64,000 nucleotides of DNA from Cognatundibacterium griseum (GTDB taxonomy: Bacteria > Pseudomonadota > Gammaproteobacteria > Burkholderiales > Burkholderiaceae_D): NCBI RefSeq assembly GCF_014284195.1, contig NZ_JACOGC010000003.1, positions 248,001-312,000 of the forward strand. The letters run 5' to 3'. Both the position numbers and the translations under genes were made by a program. Below, piece after piece: positions 1 through 8,650 of the stretch. The notes beneath the pieces were generated by a model, which worked only from the letters and a program-made list of their open reading frames with translations, was not told the origin of the DNA and ran no database searches. How positions within the stretch are numbered: position 1 is the first letter of the stretch; every line of letters starts with the position of its first letter.

Positions 1-1
1 G

Positions 2-322
2 GCGGTTATCCGGGAAACGCTGGAAGAAACCGCGCACGATTTCACGCCTACCGCGCTGATCGGGACTTATCTGTCACGCTATGTATCGCCCACCGGTGAG
101 CAGGTGACTTATCTGCGCTTTGCCTTTACCGGCGAGCTGGGTCAGCAATATGACCGTCCGCTCGATACCGGCATACTGCGCACGATCTGGATGAGCTATA
201 ACGACATTCTGCACAGCGAACACCTTCATCGCAGTCCGCTGGTGCTGCAATGTATTGACGATTATCTGCGGGGTAAGCGCGCGCCGCTTTCCCTGCTGTT
301 TACCCATCCGAGCGCCTTATGA
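2..322 (+). CDS. Nudix hydrolase, C-terminal part (NudJ-like), cut by the window edge
   Basis: The gene runs in from the left edge, so only the last 106 codons are visible. The first residues read REtlEEt, which is the REuxEE core of the Nudix box, so the Mg-binding helix is present and the upstream GX5E is outside the window. Nudix enzymes hydrolyse nucleoside diphosphates linked to another moiety. In E. coli the Nudix phosphatase NudJ lies directly upstream of mnmA, and here the stop codon overlaps the mnmA start (ATGA at 319-322). The NudJ assignment therefore rests on the Nudix box plus synteny. Substrate specificity cannot be read from this fragment. Confidence 0.8.
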   Translation, partial: AVIRETLEETAHDFTPTALIGTYLSRYVSPTGEQVTYLRFAFTGELGQQYDRPLDTGILRTIWMSYNDILHSEHLHRSPLVLQCIDDYLRGKRAPLSLLFTHPSAL

Positions 323-1416
323 GCAAGAAAAAAGTTGTGATTGGTATGTCCGGCGGCGTGGATTCCTCCGTTTCCGCCTGGCTGCTCAAAGAACAGGGCT
401 ACGAAGTCATTGGTCTTTTCATGAAAAACTGGGAGGACGACGACGATTCCGAATATTGCTCAACCCGCGAAGACTGGATCGATGCGGTCAGCGTCGCCGA
501 TGTGGTCGGCGTGGATATTGAAGCCGTCAATTTCGCCAGCGAATACAAAGACCGCGTATTTGCTGAGTTTTTGCGTGAATATCAGGCCGGACGCACACCC
601 AATCCGGATGTCCTGTGCAATGCCGAAATCAAATTCAAGGCATTTCTCGACCATGCGATGAAACTGGGAGCGGACTATATCGCAACCGGCCACTATGCGC
701 GCGTGCGCGAAATGCATGGTGAATTTCAGTTATTGAAAGCGCTGGACGCGAGCAAGGACCAAAGTTATTTTCTGCACCGGCTGAATCAGAAGCAACTGGC
801 GAATACCTTGTTCCCGCTCGGTGAAATTCATAAAACCGAAGTCCGGAAAATTGCCGAGCAACTGCAGCTGCCGAATGCCAAGAAAAAAGATTCGACCGGC
901 ATCTGTTTTATTGGCGAGCGTCCGTTCCGGGAATTTTTAAATCGCTACCTGTCCTACCAACCTGGCGACATTAAAACTGCTGAAGGCGAAGTCATCGGTC
1001 AGCATGTCGGCCTGAGTTTTTATACGCTGGGTCAGCGCAAGGGCATCGGTATTGGCGGGATCAAATCGCACCAGAATCAAGATGGCAGCAGCGATGCATG
1101 GTATGTGGCGCGCAAAGATGTGGCCAATAACACTTTGTATGTAGTGCAGGGCCATGACCATCCCTGGTTGCTGTCGGCGGCACTGGACGCCACGCAAGTC
1201 AGCTGGATCGCCGGACACGCTCCGGAGCAAACGGCATTATCCGCCAAGACGCGTTATCGTCAGCCTGATGTCGCCTGCAACTTCGCTGGCAACAACGAGC
1301 ATTTTTCGCTGCAATTCCCAGACCCGCAATGGGCAGTCACACCCGGACAATCCGCCGTTTTATATGATGGCGATATCTGCCTCGGTGGCGGCATCATCCA
1401 TTCCGCACATCCATAA
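319..1416 (+). CDS. mnmA: tRNA-specific 2-thiouridylase MnmA
   Basis: This 365-aa enzyme adenylates and thiolates U34 of the tRNAs for Lys, Glu and Gln, using sulfur relayed from IscS. The N-terminal PP-loop reads SGGVDS at residues 11-16. The two catalytic cysteines of the family are visible as C100 (in NPDVLCN) and C196 (in [10 protein letters not shown]). The length equals that of typical MnmA. The start overlaps the Nudix stop in an ATGA, which suggests translational coupling. A hairpin follows the stop codon. No oddities are seen. Confidence 0.97.
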   Translation: MSKKKVVIGMSGGVDSSVSAWLLKEQGYEVIGLFMKNWEDDDDSEYCSTREDWIDAVSVADVVGVDIEAVNFASEYKDRVFAEFLREYQAGRTPNPDVLCNAEIKFKAFLDHAMKLGADYIATGHYARVREMHGEFQLLKALDASKDQSYFLHRLNQKQLANTLFPLGEIHKTEVRKIAEQLQLPNAKKKDSTGICFIGERPFREFLNRYLSYQPGDIKTAEGEVIGQHVGLSFYTLGQRKGIGIGGIKSHQNQDGSSDAWYVARKDVANNTLYVVQGHDHPWLLSAALDATQVSWIAGHAPEQTALSAKTRYRQPDVACNFAGNNEHFSLQFPDPQWAVTPGQSAVLYDGDICLGGGIIHSAHP

Positions 1417-1422
1417 GCCCGT

Positions 1423-1456
1423 CTGCCCCGCACCAGTCATGGCCGGGGCAGCATTT
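1423..1456 (+). terminator. hairpin after mnmA
   Basis: CTGCCCCG (1423-1430) and CGGGGCAG (1444-1451) form an 8-bp GC-rich stem with a 13-nt loop, followed only by CATTTCGC. The stem is convincing and the U-tract is weak, so this is either a poor intrinsic terminator or a 3' end stabiliser. Confidence 0.5.
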
Positions 1457-1690
1457 CGCTGCATCACTGCCATCTCTGCATCCCGCCAGCACAGATCACC
1501 CAGAAAAAGGTGATTGCCGAATATTATTTATCTATTTTTAAACATTCAGAGCAATCTTCAGCTGCCTTGGTGTAACCATACATGACGAAAAGCCTTGCCT
1601 CTGCTGCTATTTGATACGTTTTATTGCTTTACATTTAAAATTTATGAAATTATATTTACATTCCCATTTCACCGGAATCGCCAGCCCATC

Positions 1691-2635
1691 ATGAATCATC
1701 CTGATATGCAAGCCCTCGGCGGCACTGTCAATGCACGTATTGGCAAGGTTTATATGAGTCTGTCCAAAGCCCACAAAAAAGCGGCTGACTATGTGCTCTC
1801 CAATGTATTCCGGTCGGCCACCATGTCCATTGATGAATTAGCCAATGCGGTGGGAATTTCTGTCGCCACCGCCAACCGGTTTGCGCGGGCGCTGGGATTT
1901 GAAGGTTATCCGCAATTCCGCGCCGAACTGGTTTGCGGATTCGAGGCCATGCTGGCGCCAATTGATAATTTGCGCAGTGAAGTGCAGCGGCCCGCCACCA
2001 GCACGGAAATCATCGCCGGTTCACTGAACGAAGACCTTGCCAATCTGGAAGCCACACGCCGCGGACTCGATCCGGAATTATGCAATCAGGCAGTTAAAAT
2101 GATTCTGAATGCAGAACGGATTTATGTTGTCGGATACGGTGCAAGCGCTTATCTGGGCGGCTTAATGGCGCACAGTCTCGATCCGTTTTGTAATACGGTG
2201 CAATCCACCATCGGCACCGGCGGCCCTTCTGCCGTAGCCCGCCAGCTGTTCAAATATACCGAACGTGATCTGGTGATCGGCATTTCCTTTCCCCGCTATG
2301 CGGAAGATGTCGTAACGATCCTGCGCCAGGTCGGAGAAAAAAATGTTCCGGTACTGGCACTGACGGATGCGCCCAGTTCGCCACTGGCGGCGCTGGCAGA
2401 CATTACGCTGTACGCGCAGACCCGCCGCCATTTTTCGCCGAATTCGGAAGGTGCGGCACTGTGTCTGATCGAAGCTATCTGCAGCGCAGTCGCGCATCAG
2501 GCAAAAGCACCGGTTCATGCTGCATCGGAAATGACCAAATTTGTTCTGCCGTGGCTTTATCAGGAACCAAATGCCAGCATGCGCAAGAGCCTGACATCGG
2601 AAATCAAATCCATCGATGATAACCGTCCGGCCTGA
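1691..2635 (+). CDS. MurR/RpiR-family transcriptional regulator with SIS domain
   Basis: This is a 314-aa regulator. An N-terminal helix-turn-helix of the RpiR type (about residues 40-75, MSIDELANAVGIS then ATANRFARALGF) is followed by a SIS sugar-phosphate-binding domain (about 125-265, starting IYVVGYGASAYLGG). Members usually sense phosphosugars or pathway intermediates and control carbon metabolism genes, as HexR does. I start it at 1691 (MNHPDMQ) rather than the in-frame 1595, because the earlier stretch is AT-rich, hydrophobic and looks like promoter DNA. No metabolic operon adjoins it, so its regulon cannot be inferred from position. An imperfect HexR-like sequence (TGAAATTATATTTACA, 1645-1660) lies 30 bp upstream and could be an autoregulatory site. 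Confidence 0.85.
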   Translation: MNHPDMQALGGTVNARIGKVYMSLSKAHKKAADYVLSNVFRSATMSIDELANAVGISVATANRFARALGFEGYPQFRAELVCGFEAMLAPIDNLRSEVQRPATSTEIIAGSLNEDLANLEATRRGLDPELCNQAVKMILNAERIYVVGYGASAYLGGLMAHSLDPFCNTVQSTIGTGGPSAVARQLFKYTERDLVIGISFPRYAEDVVTILRQVGEKNVPVLALTDAPSSPLAALADITLYAQTRRHFSPNSEGAALCLIEAICSAVAHQAKAPVHAASEMTKFVLPWLYQEPNASMRKSLTSEIKSIDDNRPA

Positions 2636-2674
2636 TGTGATTTCTGTGGCATCACCGCGGTCAGACACTGGTAT

Positions 2675-2716
2675 GAAAAAAGCCTTCAGGGAAGCAATTT
2701 CCTGAAGGCTTTTTTC
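2675..2716. terminator. bidirectional intrinsic terminator
   Basis: AGCCTTCAGG and CCTGAAGGCT form a perfect 10-bp stem around a 10-nt loop. An A-run lies on the left and a T-run on the right, so it can terminate both the rpiR-type gene (+) and ahpF (-), which converge here. Confidence 0.92.
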
Positions 2717-2782
2717 ATCTCTCTGTCGCATGGACCAGTCAGCCCGCAATGACCGGGCCATGCGATCCGTTGAATAGATAAA

Positions 2783-4330
2783 TTACGATCTGATCAGGTA
2801 ATCAAATGCACTCAGCGCTGCTTTTGCCCCTTCGCCGACAGCAATCACGATCTGCTTATACGGCACTGTCGTGACGTCACCGGCAGCAAACACGCCCGGC
2901 AGGGAAGTCTGTCCACGCGCATTGACTTCGATTTCGCCATGACGTGACAGGCTCAGCGTATCTTTCAGCCATTCTGTATTTGGCACCAGGCCAATCTGCA
3001 CAAACACACCTTCGAGTTCAACACGGTGCACACTGTTATTGCTGCGATCCTGATAACTGATGCCATTCACTTTCTGGCCATCACCATGAATTTCTGTCGT
3101 CTGCGCCTGCGTAATCACAGTCACATTCGGCAGGCTGTGCAATTTGCGCTGCAATACCGCATCGGCACGCAATTCCGCAGCGAATTCCAGCAAGGTGACA
3201 TGGCTGACAATGCCGGCCAGATCAATCGCGGCTTCCACGCCGGAATTACCGCCGCCAATGACGGCAACCCGTTTGCCTTTAAACAAGGGGCCATCGCAGT
3301 GCGGACAGTAAGCCACGCCGTGGTTACGGTATTCTTTTTCACCCGGCACATTCACTTCACGCCAACGGGCACCTGTTGCCAGAATCACGCTTTTCGCTCT
3401 GAGCGTCGCGCCACTGGCTAACTGCACTTCGGTCAGTCCGTCTTTTTGCACCAGTTTTTCTGCACGTTGCAGATTATTGATATCGACATCATAAGTTTTG
3501 ACATGCTGCTCAAGCGCCGCAGCGAACTTCGGTCCTTCTGTCTCCGTCACGGATACAAAATTTTCAATCGACATGGTATCAAGTACCTGCCCGCCAAAGC
3601 GCTCTGCAACGACGCCGGTGCGTATTCCTTTGCGGGCGGCATAAATCGCTGCGGCTGCACCGGCAGGGCCACCGCCGACGATCAACACATCGTAAGTCTC
3701 TTTTGCATTCAGCTTTTCCGCAGCGCGCTGGGTTGTGCCGGTATCCAGTTTGGCCAGAATTTCCTCTACCGACATACGTCCCTGACCAAATACCTGGCCA
3801 TTCAGATACACCGTCGGCACTGCCATGATCTGGCGCTGCTCCACTTCGCTCTGAAACAGCGCACCATCTATGGTCACGGATTGAATGCGCGGATTGAGTA
3901 CCGCCATCAGATTGAGTGACTGAACCACTTCCGGGCAGTTCTGGCAGCTCAGGGAAATATAAGTCTCAAAATGGAAATCGCCATCGAGCTGCTGTATTTG
4001 CTGAATCACATCCGCATCAACTTTTGGCGGATGGCCGCCGGTCTGCAGCAAAGCCAGTACCAGCGAGGTGAACTCATGCCCCATCGGGATACCTGCAAAG
4101 CGCAGGGAAATGGCCTGTCCCGGTGAAGTGATCGCAAATGAAGGTTTGCGTTCTGCATCATCACGTTGTTCGACAACGGAAATTTTTTCAGACAACTCAG
4201 CAATCTCACGCAGCAGTTCCTGCATTTCCCCCGACGTCTTACTGTCGTCCAGCGATGCCACTAACTGAACAGGCCGGGTCAGGCGTTCCAGGTAAGACTT
4301 TAATTGCGTTTTGAGTGTGTTGTCTAACAT
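2783..4330 (-). CDS. ahpF: alkyl hydroperoxide reductase subunit F
   Basis: This 515-aa flavoprotein disulfide reductase passes electrons from NADH to AhpC. The N-terminal tandem thioredoxin-fold domain carries the CxxC pair C129/C132 (SCQNC). The TrxR-like body has the FAD GxGxxG segment near residue 215 ([10 protein letters not shown]), the redox pair in CPHC near residue 344, and the NADH-binding GGGNSG that follows. The length matches E. coli AhpF. It lies downstream of ahpC on the same strand, with 135 bp between them that contain dyads and a tandem repeat, which could lower ahpF output relative to ahpC. Confidence 0.97.
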   Translation of the reverse strand: MLDNTLKTQLKSYLERLTRPVQLVASLDDSKTSGEMQELLREIAELSEKISVVEQRDDAERKPSFAITSPGQAISLRFAGIPMGHEFTSLVLALLQTGGHPPKVDADVIQQIQQLDGDFHFETYISLSCQNCPEVVQSLNLMAVLNPRIQSVTIDGALFQSEVEQRQIMAVPTVYLNGQVFGQGRMSVEEILAKLDTGTTQRAAEKLNAKETYDVLIVGGGPAGAAAAIYAARKGIRTGVVAERFGGQVLDTMSIENFVSVTETEGPKFAAALEQHVKTYDVDINNLQRAEKLVQKDGLTEVQLASGATLRAKSVILATGARWREVNVPGEKEYRNHGVAYCPHCDGPLFKGKRVAVIGGGNSGVEAAIDLAGIVSHVTLLEFAAELRADAVLQRKLHSLPNVTVITQAQTTEIHGDGQKVNGISYQDRSNNSVHRVELEGVFVQIGLVPNTEWLKDTLSLSRHGEIEVNARGQTSLPGVFAAGDVTTVPYKQIVIAVGEGAKAALSAFDYLIRS

Positions 4331-4358
4331 GATGCGTCTTTCTGATTCGTGATGAAAA

Positions 4359-4448
4359 GCTCCTCAGAGCCGCTGCTGCAGGCAGACAACGTTGTCATCA
4401 GGCTGTCTGCCGGGGATATGTGCGGTACTGTGTGCGGTACTGAGGAGC
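4359..4448 (-). repeat. ahpC-ahpF intercistronic dyads and 12-bp tandem repeat
   Basis: Three nested structures are visible. An outer inverted repeat pairs GCTCCTCAG (4359-4367) with CTGAGGAGC (4440-4448). An inner one pairs GGCAGACA (4381-4388) with TGTCTGCC (4404-4411). A perfect tandem repeat of TGTGCGGTACTG occupies 4419-4430 and 4431-4442. In the transcript these would fold into a long hairpin between ahpC and ahpF. A role as attenuator or RNA-processing site is inference; there is no U-tract for complete termination. Confidence 0.7.
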
Positions 4449-4465
4449 GGTGCTGCAGGCAGGAC

Positions 4466-5029
4466 TCAGATCTTGCCGACCAGATCCAGAGATGGTGTCA
4501 GTGTTTCTGCGCCTGGTGTCCATTTTGCAGGGCATACTTCACCTGGGTGGTTAGCCACGTATTGCGCTGCCTGCACTTTACGCAGCAGTTCTTTTGCGTC
4601 ACGGCCGATACCATTGTCGTGCACTTCCATGACTTTGATTTCGCCAGCCGGATTCACAACGAACGTACCGCGCAGCGCCAGACCTTCTTCTTCGATCAGC
4701 ACTTCGAAGTTACGGGAAATCTGCAGTGTCGGATCGGCCAGCATCGGGTACTGGATTTTAGCGATGGTGTCAGACGTGTCGTGCCATGCTTTGTGTGTGA
4801 AGTGGGTGTCGGTAGAAACAGAGTAGATTTCTACGCCCAGCTTTTTGAACTCTTCGTAATGATCAGCCAGGTCGCCCAGTTCTGTCGGGCAAACAAATGT
4901 GAAGTCTGCTGGATAGAACACGAATACCGACCATTTTCCAGCCAGATCTTCATTGGCGACCGGAACGAATTTGCCATTGTGGTAAGCAGTGGATTTGAAT
5001 GGTTTGATAGTTGTATTGATCAGTGACAT
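4466..5029 (-). CDS. ahpC: alkyl hydroperoxide reductase subunit C (typical 2-Cys peroxiredoxin)
   Basis: This 187-aa cytoplasmic peroxiredoxin reduces H2O2, organic peroxides and peroxynitrite and is recycled by AhpF. The peroxidatic cysteine is C47 in FVCPTE and the resolving cysteine is C166 in GEVCPAKW. Length and motifs match the AhpC1 subfamily of enteric bacteria. A good ribosome binding site (AAAGGAAA on the minus strand) precedes the ATG. The upstream region contains an OxyR-like half palindrome, and oxyR itself lies 23 kb away in this window. Confidence 0.98.
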   Translation of the reverse strand: MSLINTTIKPFKSTAYHNGKFVPVANEDLAGKWSVFVFYPADFTFVCPTELGDLADHYEEFKKLGVEIYSVSTDTHFTHKAWHDTSDTIAKIQYPMLADPTLQISRNFEVLIEEEGLALRGTFVVNPAGEIKVMEVHDNGIGRDAKELLRKVQAAQYVANHPGEVCPAKWTPGAETLTPSLDLVGKI

Positions 5030-5364
5030 GGTGATTTCCTTTGTGGTTAAAACACGTTCGAAGTAACGGGTTCAAATGATAAAGCGTTTTAATACATTTA
5101 AATAGTAAATTAATTTTATAAAAACAATTAATTTTAACTATCAAGCTTAGTATACCGTATTCTGATGAAACTGCGATGTCACCCCATCAATGCGCACGTC
5201 TTTCAGGCTGACTGGCACACCATAGTCCATATTCCGTTTTTTAGCTGAACGACATTCGTTGCGATGACGAGGAAAAATGGCTGCGCCGCAGGCAGGACAA
5301 AATACCCGCTTTCATTCGCGTCAACGTTATAATTCCCGACCACTTCACCTTCAGGAAATCTATC
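5030..5364. other. 335-bp divergent intergenic region ahpC / psd
   Basis: The left half (about 5075-5160) is strongly AT-rich and is the presumed ahpC promoter, with a TATCAT-like -10 on the minus strand and the candidate OxyR site at 5127-5141. The right half contains a TATAAT at 5328-5333 that fits a -10 for psd, although no good -35 stands in front of it. No convincing gene is present; the open frames on both strands here lack plausible starts or family features. Confidence 0.5.
5127..5141 (-). promoter_or_regulatory. candidate OxyR-binding site upstream of ahpC
   Basis: Read on the minus strand the sequence is ATAGTTAAAATTAAT, against the OxyR half-site pattern ATAGnTnnnAnCTAT. The first half and the central T/A positions agree, while the final CTAT is degenerate. 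A second tandem site at the expected spacing is poor. The placement upstream of ahpC is what one expects of an OxyR target. Confidence 0.35.
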
Positions 5365-6216
5365 GTGTCTGACCGACTTGCCGTGCTTCCTCAATACCTG
5401 CTCCCCAAAAAAGCATTGACCATGCTGGCCGGGAAACTGGCACATGCCAGAGCAGGTCAGCTGACGACCAGCGTGATCCGCTGGTTCGTGCAACGCTATC
5501 AGGTGAATATGGAGGAGGCTGCGAATCCTGATCCCGGCAGTTACCGAAGTTTCAATGAATTTTTTACCCGCCCTCTGCGCGCAGGCATCCGTCCGCTGGC
5601 GGATGCCGATCTGGTGTGCCCTGTGGATGGCGCTATCAGTCAGTTCGGGCCGGTTGCCAAAGGTCAGATTTTTCAAGCAAAAGGACATGACTATTCAGCA
5701 ACGGCACTGCTGGGCGGTAATCAACAACTGGCATCGCCCTTTCAGAACGGCTGCTTTGCCACGATTTATCTGAGCCCGCGGGATTATCACCGGATTCATA
5801 TGCCTTGTGACGGAACGCTCACGCGCATGGTGTACGTGCCGGGTGACCTGTTTTCTGTCAACCCGACGACAGCACGCGGCGTGCCCGGTCTGTTCGCCCG
5901 TAATGAGAGAGTAGTTTGTTTCTTCGATTCAGCCCGTGGTCCGTTTGTGATGGTGCTGGTCGGAGCCACGATTGTCGGCAGCATGGCGACGGTATGGCAT
6001 GGCACCGTGAACCCACCGCGCAGCGGTGATATCCGCGAATGGAATTACACCGGACAAAATATCAGGCTCGAAAAAGGCGATGAAATGGGACGCTTCATGC
6101 TCGGCTCCACCGTCGTGCTTCTGTTTCCCGATAATACGATGCAATTTAACCCTGCATGGCAAGCCGCAAAGCCGGTTCGTCTGGGTGAATGCATGGCAGA
6201 TTACGCCGCATCCTGA
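5365..6216 (+). CDS. psd: phosphatidylserine decarboxylase proenzyme
   Basis: This 283-aa inner-membrane enzyme makes phosphatidylethanolamine from phosphatidylserine. The self-cleavage motif LGST is at 246-249, so S248 becomes the pyruvoyl prosthetic group. The autocleavage triad partners are visible as D88 (PVDGA) and H145 (YHRIHMP). The start is a GTG preceded by AGGAAA. It stands alone between ahpC and the hemP cluster, with its own terminator downstream. The length is that of the standard type I proteobacterial enzyme. Confidence 0.96.
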   Translation: MSDRLAVLPQYLLPKKALTMLAGKLAHARAGQLTTSVIRWFVQRYQVNMEEAANPDPGSYRSFNEFFTRPLRAGIRPLADADLVCPVDGAISQFGPVAKGQIFQAKGHDYSATALLGGNQQLASPFQNGCFATIYLSPRDYHRIHMPCDGTLTRMVYVPGDLFSVNPTTARGVPGLFARNERVVCFFDSARGPFVMVLVGATIVGSMATVWHGTVNPPRSGDIREWNYTGQNIRLEKGDEMGRFMLGSTVVLLFPDNTMQFNPAWQAAKPVRLGECMADYAAS

Positions 6217-6235
6217 CCTGTCTTACCGGAGTCAC

Positions 6236-6269
6236 CAAAAAGCCCATGTCATACATGGGCTTTTTTTTA
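6236..6269 (+). terminator. intrinsic terminator of psd
   Basis: AGCCCATGT (6241-6249) pairs with ACATGGGCT (6253-6261) across a very short loop and is followed by a run of eight T. The A-run on the left also allows function on the other strand. Confidence 0.92.
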
Positions 6270-6384
6270 TTTCTGCCATTGAGGCCAGTCATGCCGCTGA
6301 TTTCTGCTGTAACCAAGAGCAACGCTCAAACCGTATGGCTTTACCTTCATTTTTGCTTCCGATCACATCGTTGATAAAAAAAAC

Positions 6385-6413
6385 TTGCAATGCATCTCAA
6401 ATTAAACAATAAT
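6385..6413 (+). promoter_or_regulatory. sigma70-type promoter of the hemP cluster
   Basis: The -35 TTGCAA (6385-6390), a 17-bp spacer and the -10 AATAAT (6408-6413) lie directly in front of the Fur box. Transcription would start near 6420, inside the Fur site, so repressor binding would block initiation. Confidence 0.6.
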
Positions 6414-6416
6414 TTA

Positions 6417-6435
6417 AATAAGAATTATTCTCGTT
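6417..6435 (+). promoter_or_regulatory. Fur box in front of hemP
   Basis: AATAAGAATTATTCTCGTT is a 19-bp near-palindrome centred on AGAATTATTCT, which fits the Fur consensus in its usual Burkholderiales form. It overlaps the presumed transcription start, so iron-replete Fur should repress the downstream hemP-(109 aa)-bfd-tonB cluster. Confidence 0.8.
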
Positions 6436-6449
6436 TAGATTTGAAAATT

Positions 6450-6653
6450 ATGATAACCATTCCCTCTGCGATTCAAACACCCTCCGGCGATGCCTTCGCT
6501 GACCAGATGCCGGGCAATTGCCAACCGCCCGCCATTCCCCGCATCAAAAGCAGCGATCTGATGCCGCGGCACAGAGAGCTGGAAATCGATCATGGCGGAC
6601 GTATTTATCGTTTACGGATCACGCAGCTCAATAAGCTGATCCTGACCGCATGA
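6450..6653 (+). CDS. hemP: hemin uptake protein HemP
   Basis: This 67-aa protein ends with the HemP signature: an S-D-L start, then IDHGGRIYRLRIT and a KLILTA tail. HemP family members are short proteins of haem/iron uptake loci, and in Burkholderiales they stand first in Fur-regulated iron clusters. I start at 6450 (MITIPSA) because the in-frame ATG at 6390 lies inside the promoter and Fur box. It leads a same-strand cluster with a 109-aa unknown, bfd and tonB. Confidence 0.9.
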   Translation: MITIPSAIQTPSGDAFADQMPGNCQPPAIPRIKSSDLMPRHRELEIDHGGRIYRLRITQLNKLILTA

Positions 6654-6715
6654 AATGCATGTAATTCCGTCCGGCATTCTGGATTAACGCCCACCCTTCT
6701 CACTTTTGGACACAT

Positions 6716-7045
6716 ATGATGCGCACCGACCAATCACTGAATTCAAATACCGCTACTGCGACAGCAACTTCCTCCCAGCCGGAATTACTGGTCTCTGCTG
6801 TATTGCATCTGATGTCGCATTACACCGTGCAATCCGGCCAGACCAATGGGGAAGGCGCCTGCATCAAACTGGCCTCCGTGATTGAACGGCATCTGAAAGT
6901 GCTGTCGGATCTGCCGGAGCTGGCGCCTGTTCTGCGCGCAACCTGCCAGCAGCTCTCCGAGCAGTGGGAAATCCTGATTCACCATAATTTGTCGCGCCAG
7001 GCGCCTGCTAAACGCTTTGGCTGGCTGCACCCGAAAAACGCTTAA
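6716..7045 (+). CDS. uncharacterised 109-aa protein of the iron cluster
   Basis: I do not recognise this protein. It has a Ser/Thr/Ala-rich start (TATATATSS), then a mostly helical, soluble-looking body with no signal peptide, metal motif or membrane segment. It holds two cysteines, in GACIK and RATCQQ. A GGA stands seven bases before the ATG. The gene lies between hemP and bfd on the same strand, with 16 bp to the bfd start, so co-transcription under the Fur box is likely and a role in iron or haem handling is a reasonable guess from position only. Confidence 0.7.
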   Translation: MMRTDQSLNSNTATATATSSQPELLVSAVLHLMSHYTVQSGQTNGEGACIKLASVIERHLKVLSDLPELAPVLRATCQQLSEQWEILIHHNLSRQAPAKRFGWLHPKNA

Positions 7046-7061
7046 ACTCAGAGGTATTTCC

Positions 7062-7301
7062 ATGATTGTCTGCGTCTGCAATAACGTCTCCGATAAGAAA
7101 ATCCAGCGTGCTGTTGAACAGGGCATGAGTACGATGTCGGAACTGCGCACGCATCTGCAGGTTGCGACCTGCTGCGGCAAATGTGCCGGCTGCGCCCGGG
7201 AAGTACTGCAGAAATGTCTGCAAGCCACATCTCATGAACCCAGCGGCATGCGCGGTCTGCTCCAAAAAGTTCACTTCCAGCCTGATCCTGTCGCCATATG
7301 A
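7062..7301 (+). CDS. bfd: bacterioferritin-associated ferredoxin Bfd
   Basis: This 79-aa (2Fe-2S) protein contains the Bfd-type cysteine set: C4 and C6 in the MIVCVCN start and the CCGKCAGC segment near residues 38-44. Bfd donates electrons to bacterioferritin so that stored Fe(III) leaves as Fe(II). The start is set at 7062 because MIVCVCN is the canonical N-terminus and CAGAGG stands upstream. The stop overlaps the tonB start in ATGA. Its partner bfr is 770 bp downstream behind its own promoter. Confidence 0.93.
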   Translation: MIVCVCNNVSDKKIQRAVEQGMSTMSELRTHLQVATCCGKCAGCAREVLQKCLQATSHEPSGMRGLLQKVHFQPDPVAI

Positions 7302-7981
7302 GTCCGTTTGCCATGCCCCTTGCATTTGGTTCACAGCCGGTTCTGCGGACCTCACGCCTGTTACCTTTCAGCATCATTGTCATAGCGCACCTGATGCTGA
7401 TTATCGCCCTGCAACACATCCTGTTACCGGACACGGCACCGGCAGCGCCAAAAGCAATCGTCATGACGCTGCTGACACCGCCACCACCTCCGGCGGCGGC
7501 CGTTGCCACGCAACGCGCTATTCAACCGGTTACCCCCGCAGTTTCGCATCCGGTTCTCGCAGAACCGTCTCCTGTCAACATCGCGCCTGCGCCTGAAGCC
7601 ACGTTCGTGCCGCCTGCGATTGCCGTGATTACACCAGCGACAGCTCCCGCCATAACAGAAACAACACATGGCACTGCCACCCATCCGACACCTCCGGCAA
7701 TCAGGCAGATCAGCGAAGTACAGTACATCCGCGCACCGCAGGCCGAATACCCGCCTATGGCAAAGCGCATGGGCGAACAGGGAAAAGTCACGCTGACTGT
7801 TCTGGTCAATGAAAAAGGTCACGCCGAACGCGTCGATATCCAGAAAACATCCGGCTCGCAACGGCTGGATGAAGCAGCCCGGCAGGCATTGATGCGTGCG
7901 GTATTCAAACCTTACGTCGAAGATGGCAAACCCTTGCCGGTGATGGCTTTTGCAACGATCAGTTTTTCACTTGATACCTGA
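7298..7981 (+). CDS. tonB: energy transducer TonB
   Basis: The 227-aa protein has one N-terminal membrane anchor (about residues 24-46), a long Pro/Ala-rich periplasmic spacer (PPPPPAAAV and many PA pairs, about 60-140) and the C-terminal TonB fold (about 145-227, from AEYPPMAKRMGEQGKV to FKPY and SFSL). It transmits the proton motive force from ExbBD to outer-membrane siderophore and haem receptors. Its start overlaps the bfd stop. exbB and exbD of this window lie 55 kb away, near the right end, rather than beside tonB. Confidence 0.92.
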   Translation: MSPFAMPLAFGSQPVLRTSRLLPFSIIVIAHLMLIIALQHILLPDTAPAAPKAIVMTLLTPPPPPAAAVATQRAIQPVTPAVSHPVLAEPSPVNIAPAPEATFVPPAIAVITPATAPAITETTHGTATHPTPPAIRQISEVQYIRAPQAEYPPMAKRMGEQGKVTLTVLVNEKGHAERVDIQKTSGSQRLDEAARQALMRAVFKPYVEDGKPLPVMAFATISFSLDT

Positions 7982-8026
7982 GACCTGTCGGCCGTCAGAA
8001 TTTTTATACCTGTCATCCAGCTAACT

Positions 8027-8035
8027 TGCTATGAT
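8027..8035 (+). promoter_or_regulatory. extended -10 promoter of bfr
   Basis: TGCTATGAT is an extended -10 (TGnTATnAT) between tonB and bfr. It places transcription start near 8042, downstream of an alternative in-frame ATG at 8031, which supports the start at 8070. Confidence 0.5.
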
Positions 8036-8069
8036 GAATGCATCCAGATCATTCATGAAAGGATGCAAA

Positions 8070-8546
8070 ATGAAAGGCGATGCGGCAGTCATCAAATTGC
8101 TCAATGCGCAACTGACGAATGAACTCAGTGCGATCAACCAGTATTTTCTGCATGCCCGGATGTATAAACACTGGGGGCTCGATAAGATTGCGAAAAAGGA
8201 ATACGAAGAATCTATCGGTGAAATGAAGCACGCCGATAAGCTGATTGACCGCATTCTGATGCTGGACGGACTACCCAATCTTCAGGCTCTGCACAAGCTC
8301 ATGATCGGTGAGGATACGCTGGAAATGTTGGAGTGCGACCTCAAACTCGAAACCGCAGCACAGCAAACCGTCAAAGAAGGAATTGCGACTGCTGAAGCCT
8401 GCGCCGACTACGTGTCACGCGACTTGTTTCAATTGATTCTGGAAGATACCGAAGAGCATATCGACTGGCTGGAAACCCAGATTGAACTGATAGAAAAAGT
8501 CGGCACCCAGAATTATCTGCAGTCCCAGATGTCCTCCAGCGAGTAA
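8070..8546 (+). CDS. bfr: bacterioferritin
   Basis: The 158-aa subunit builds the 24-mer haem-containing ferritin that oxidises and stores iron. Ferroxidase ligands E18, E51 and H54 and the haem-ligating M52 are in their standard positions, and the C-terminal half carries the EDTEEH segment with the remaining ligands. The MKGD start is canonical and GAAAGGA stands upstream. It follows tonB on the same strand but seems to have its own promoter and terminator. Confidence 0.95.
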   Translation: MKGDAAVIKLLNAQLTNELSAINQYFLHARMYKHWGLDKIAKKEYEESIGEMKHADKLIDRILMLDGLPNLQALHKLMIGEDTLEMLECDLKLETAAQQTVKEGIATAEACADYVSRDLFQLILEDTEEHIDWLETQIELIEKVGTQNYLQSQMSSSE

Positions 8547-8587
8547 GTCTCCGGAAAACAGGAACCGTCATACTTCACATTCAGCAA

Positions 8588-8620
8588 TAAAAAAGGATGG
8601 CGCATTGCCATCCTTTTTTA
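8588..8620 (+). terminator. intrinsic terminator of bfr
   Basis: AAAAGGATGGC and GCCATCCTTTTT form a long stem around a four-base loop, with flanking A and T runs. It could also act on the minus strand for the gst gene that converges on it. Confidence 0.9.
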
Positions 8621-8650
8621 TTGAACACATTTGCAATCAGCGAAATAAGC

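Noticed and set aside
1595-1690. Upstream start for the RpiR-type regulator
   Set aside because: The added residues are hydrophobic and AT-encoded and overlap likely promoter and operator DNA; the family N-terminus begins at 1691.
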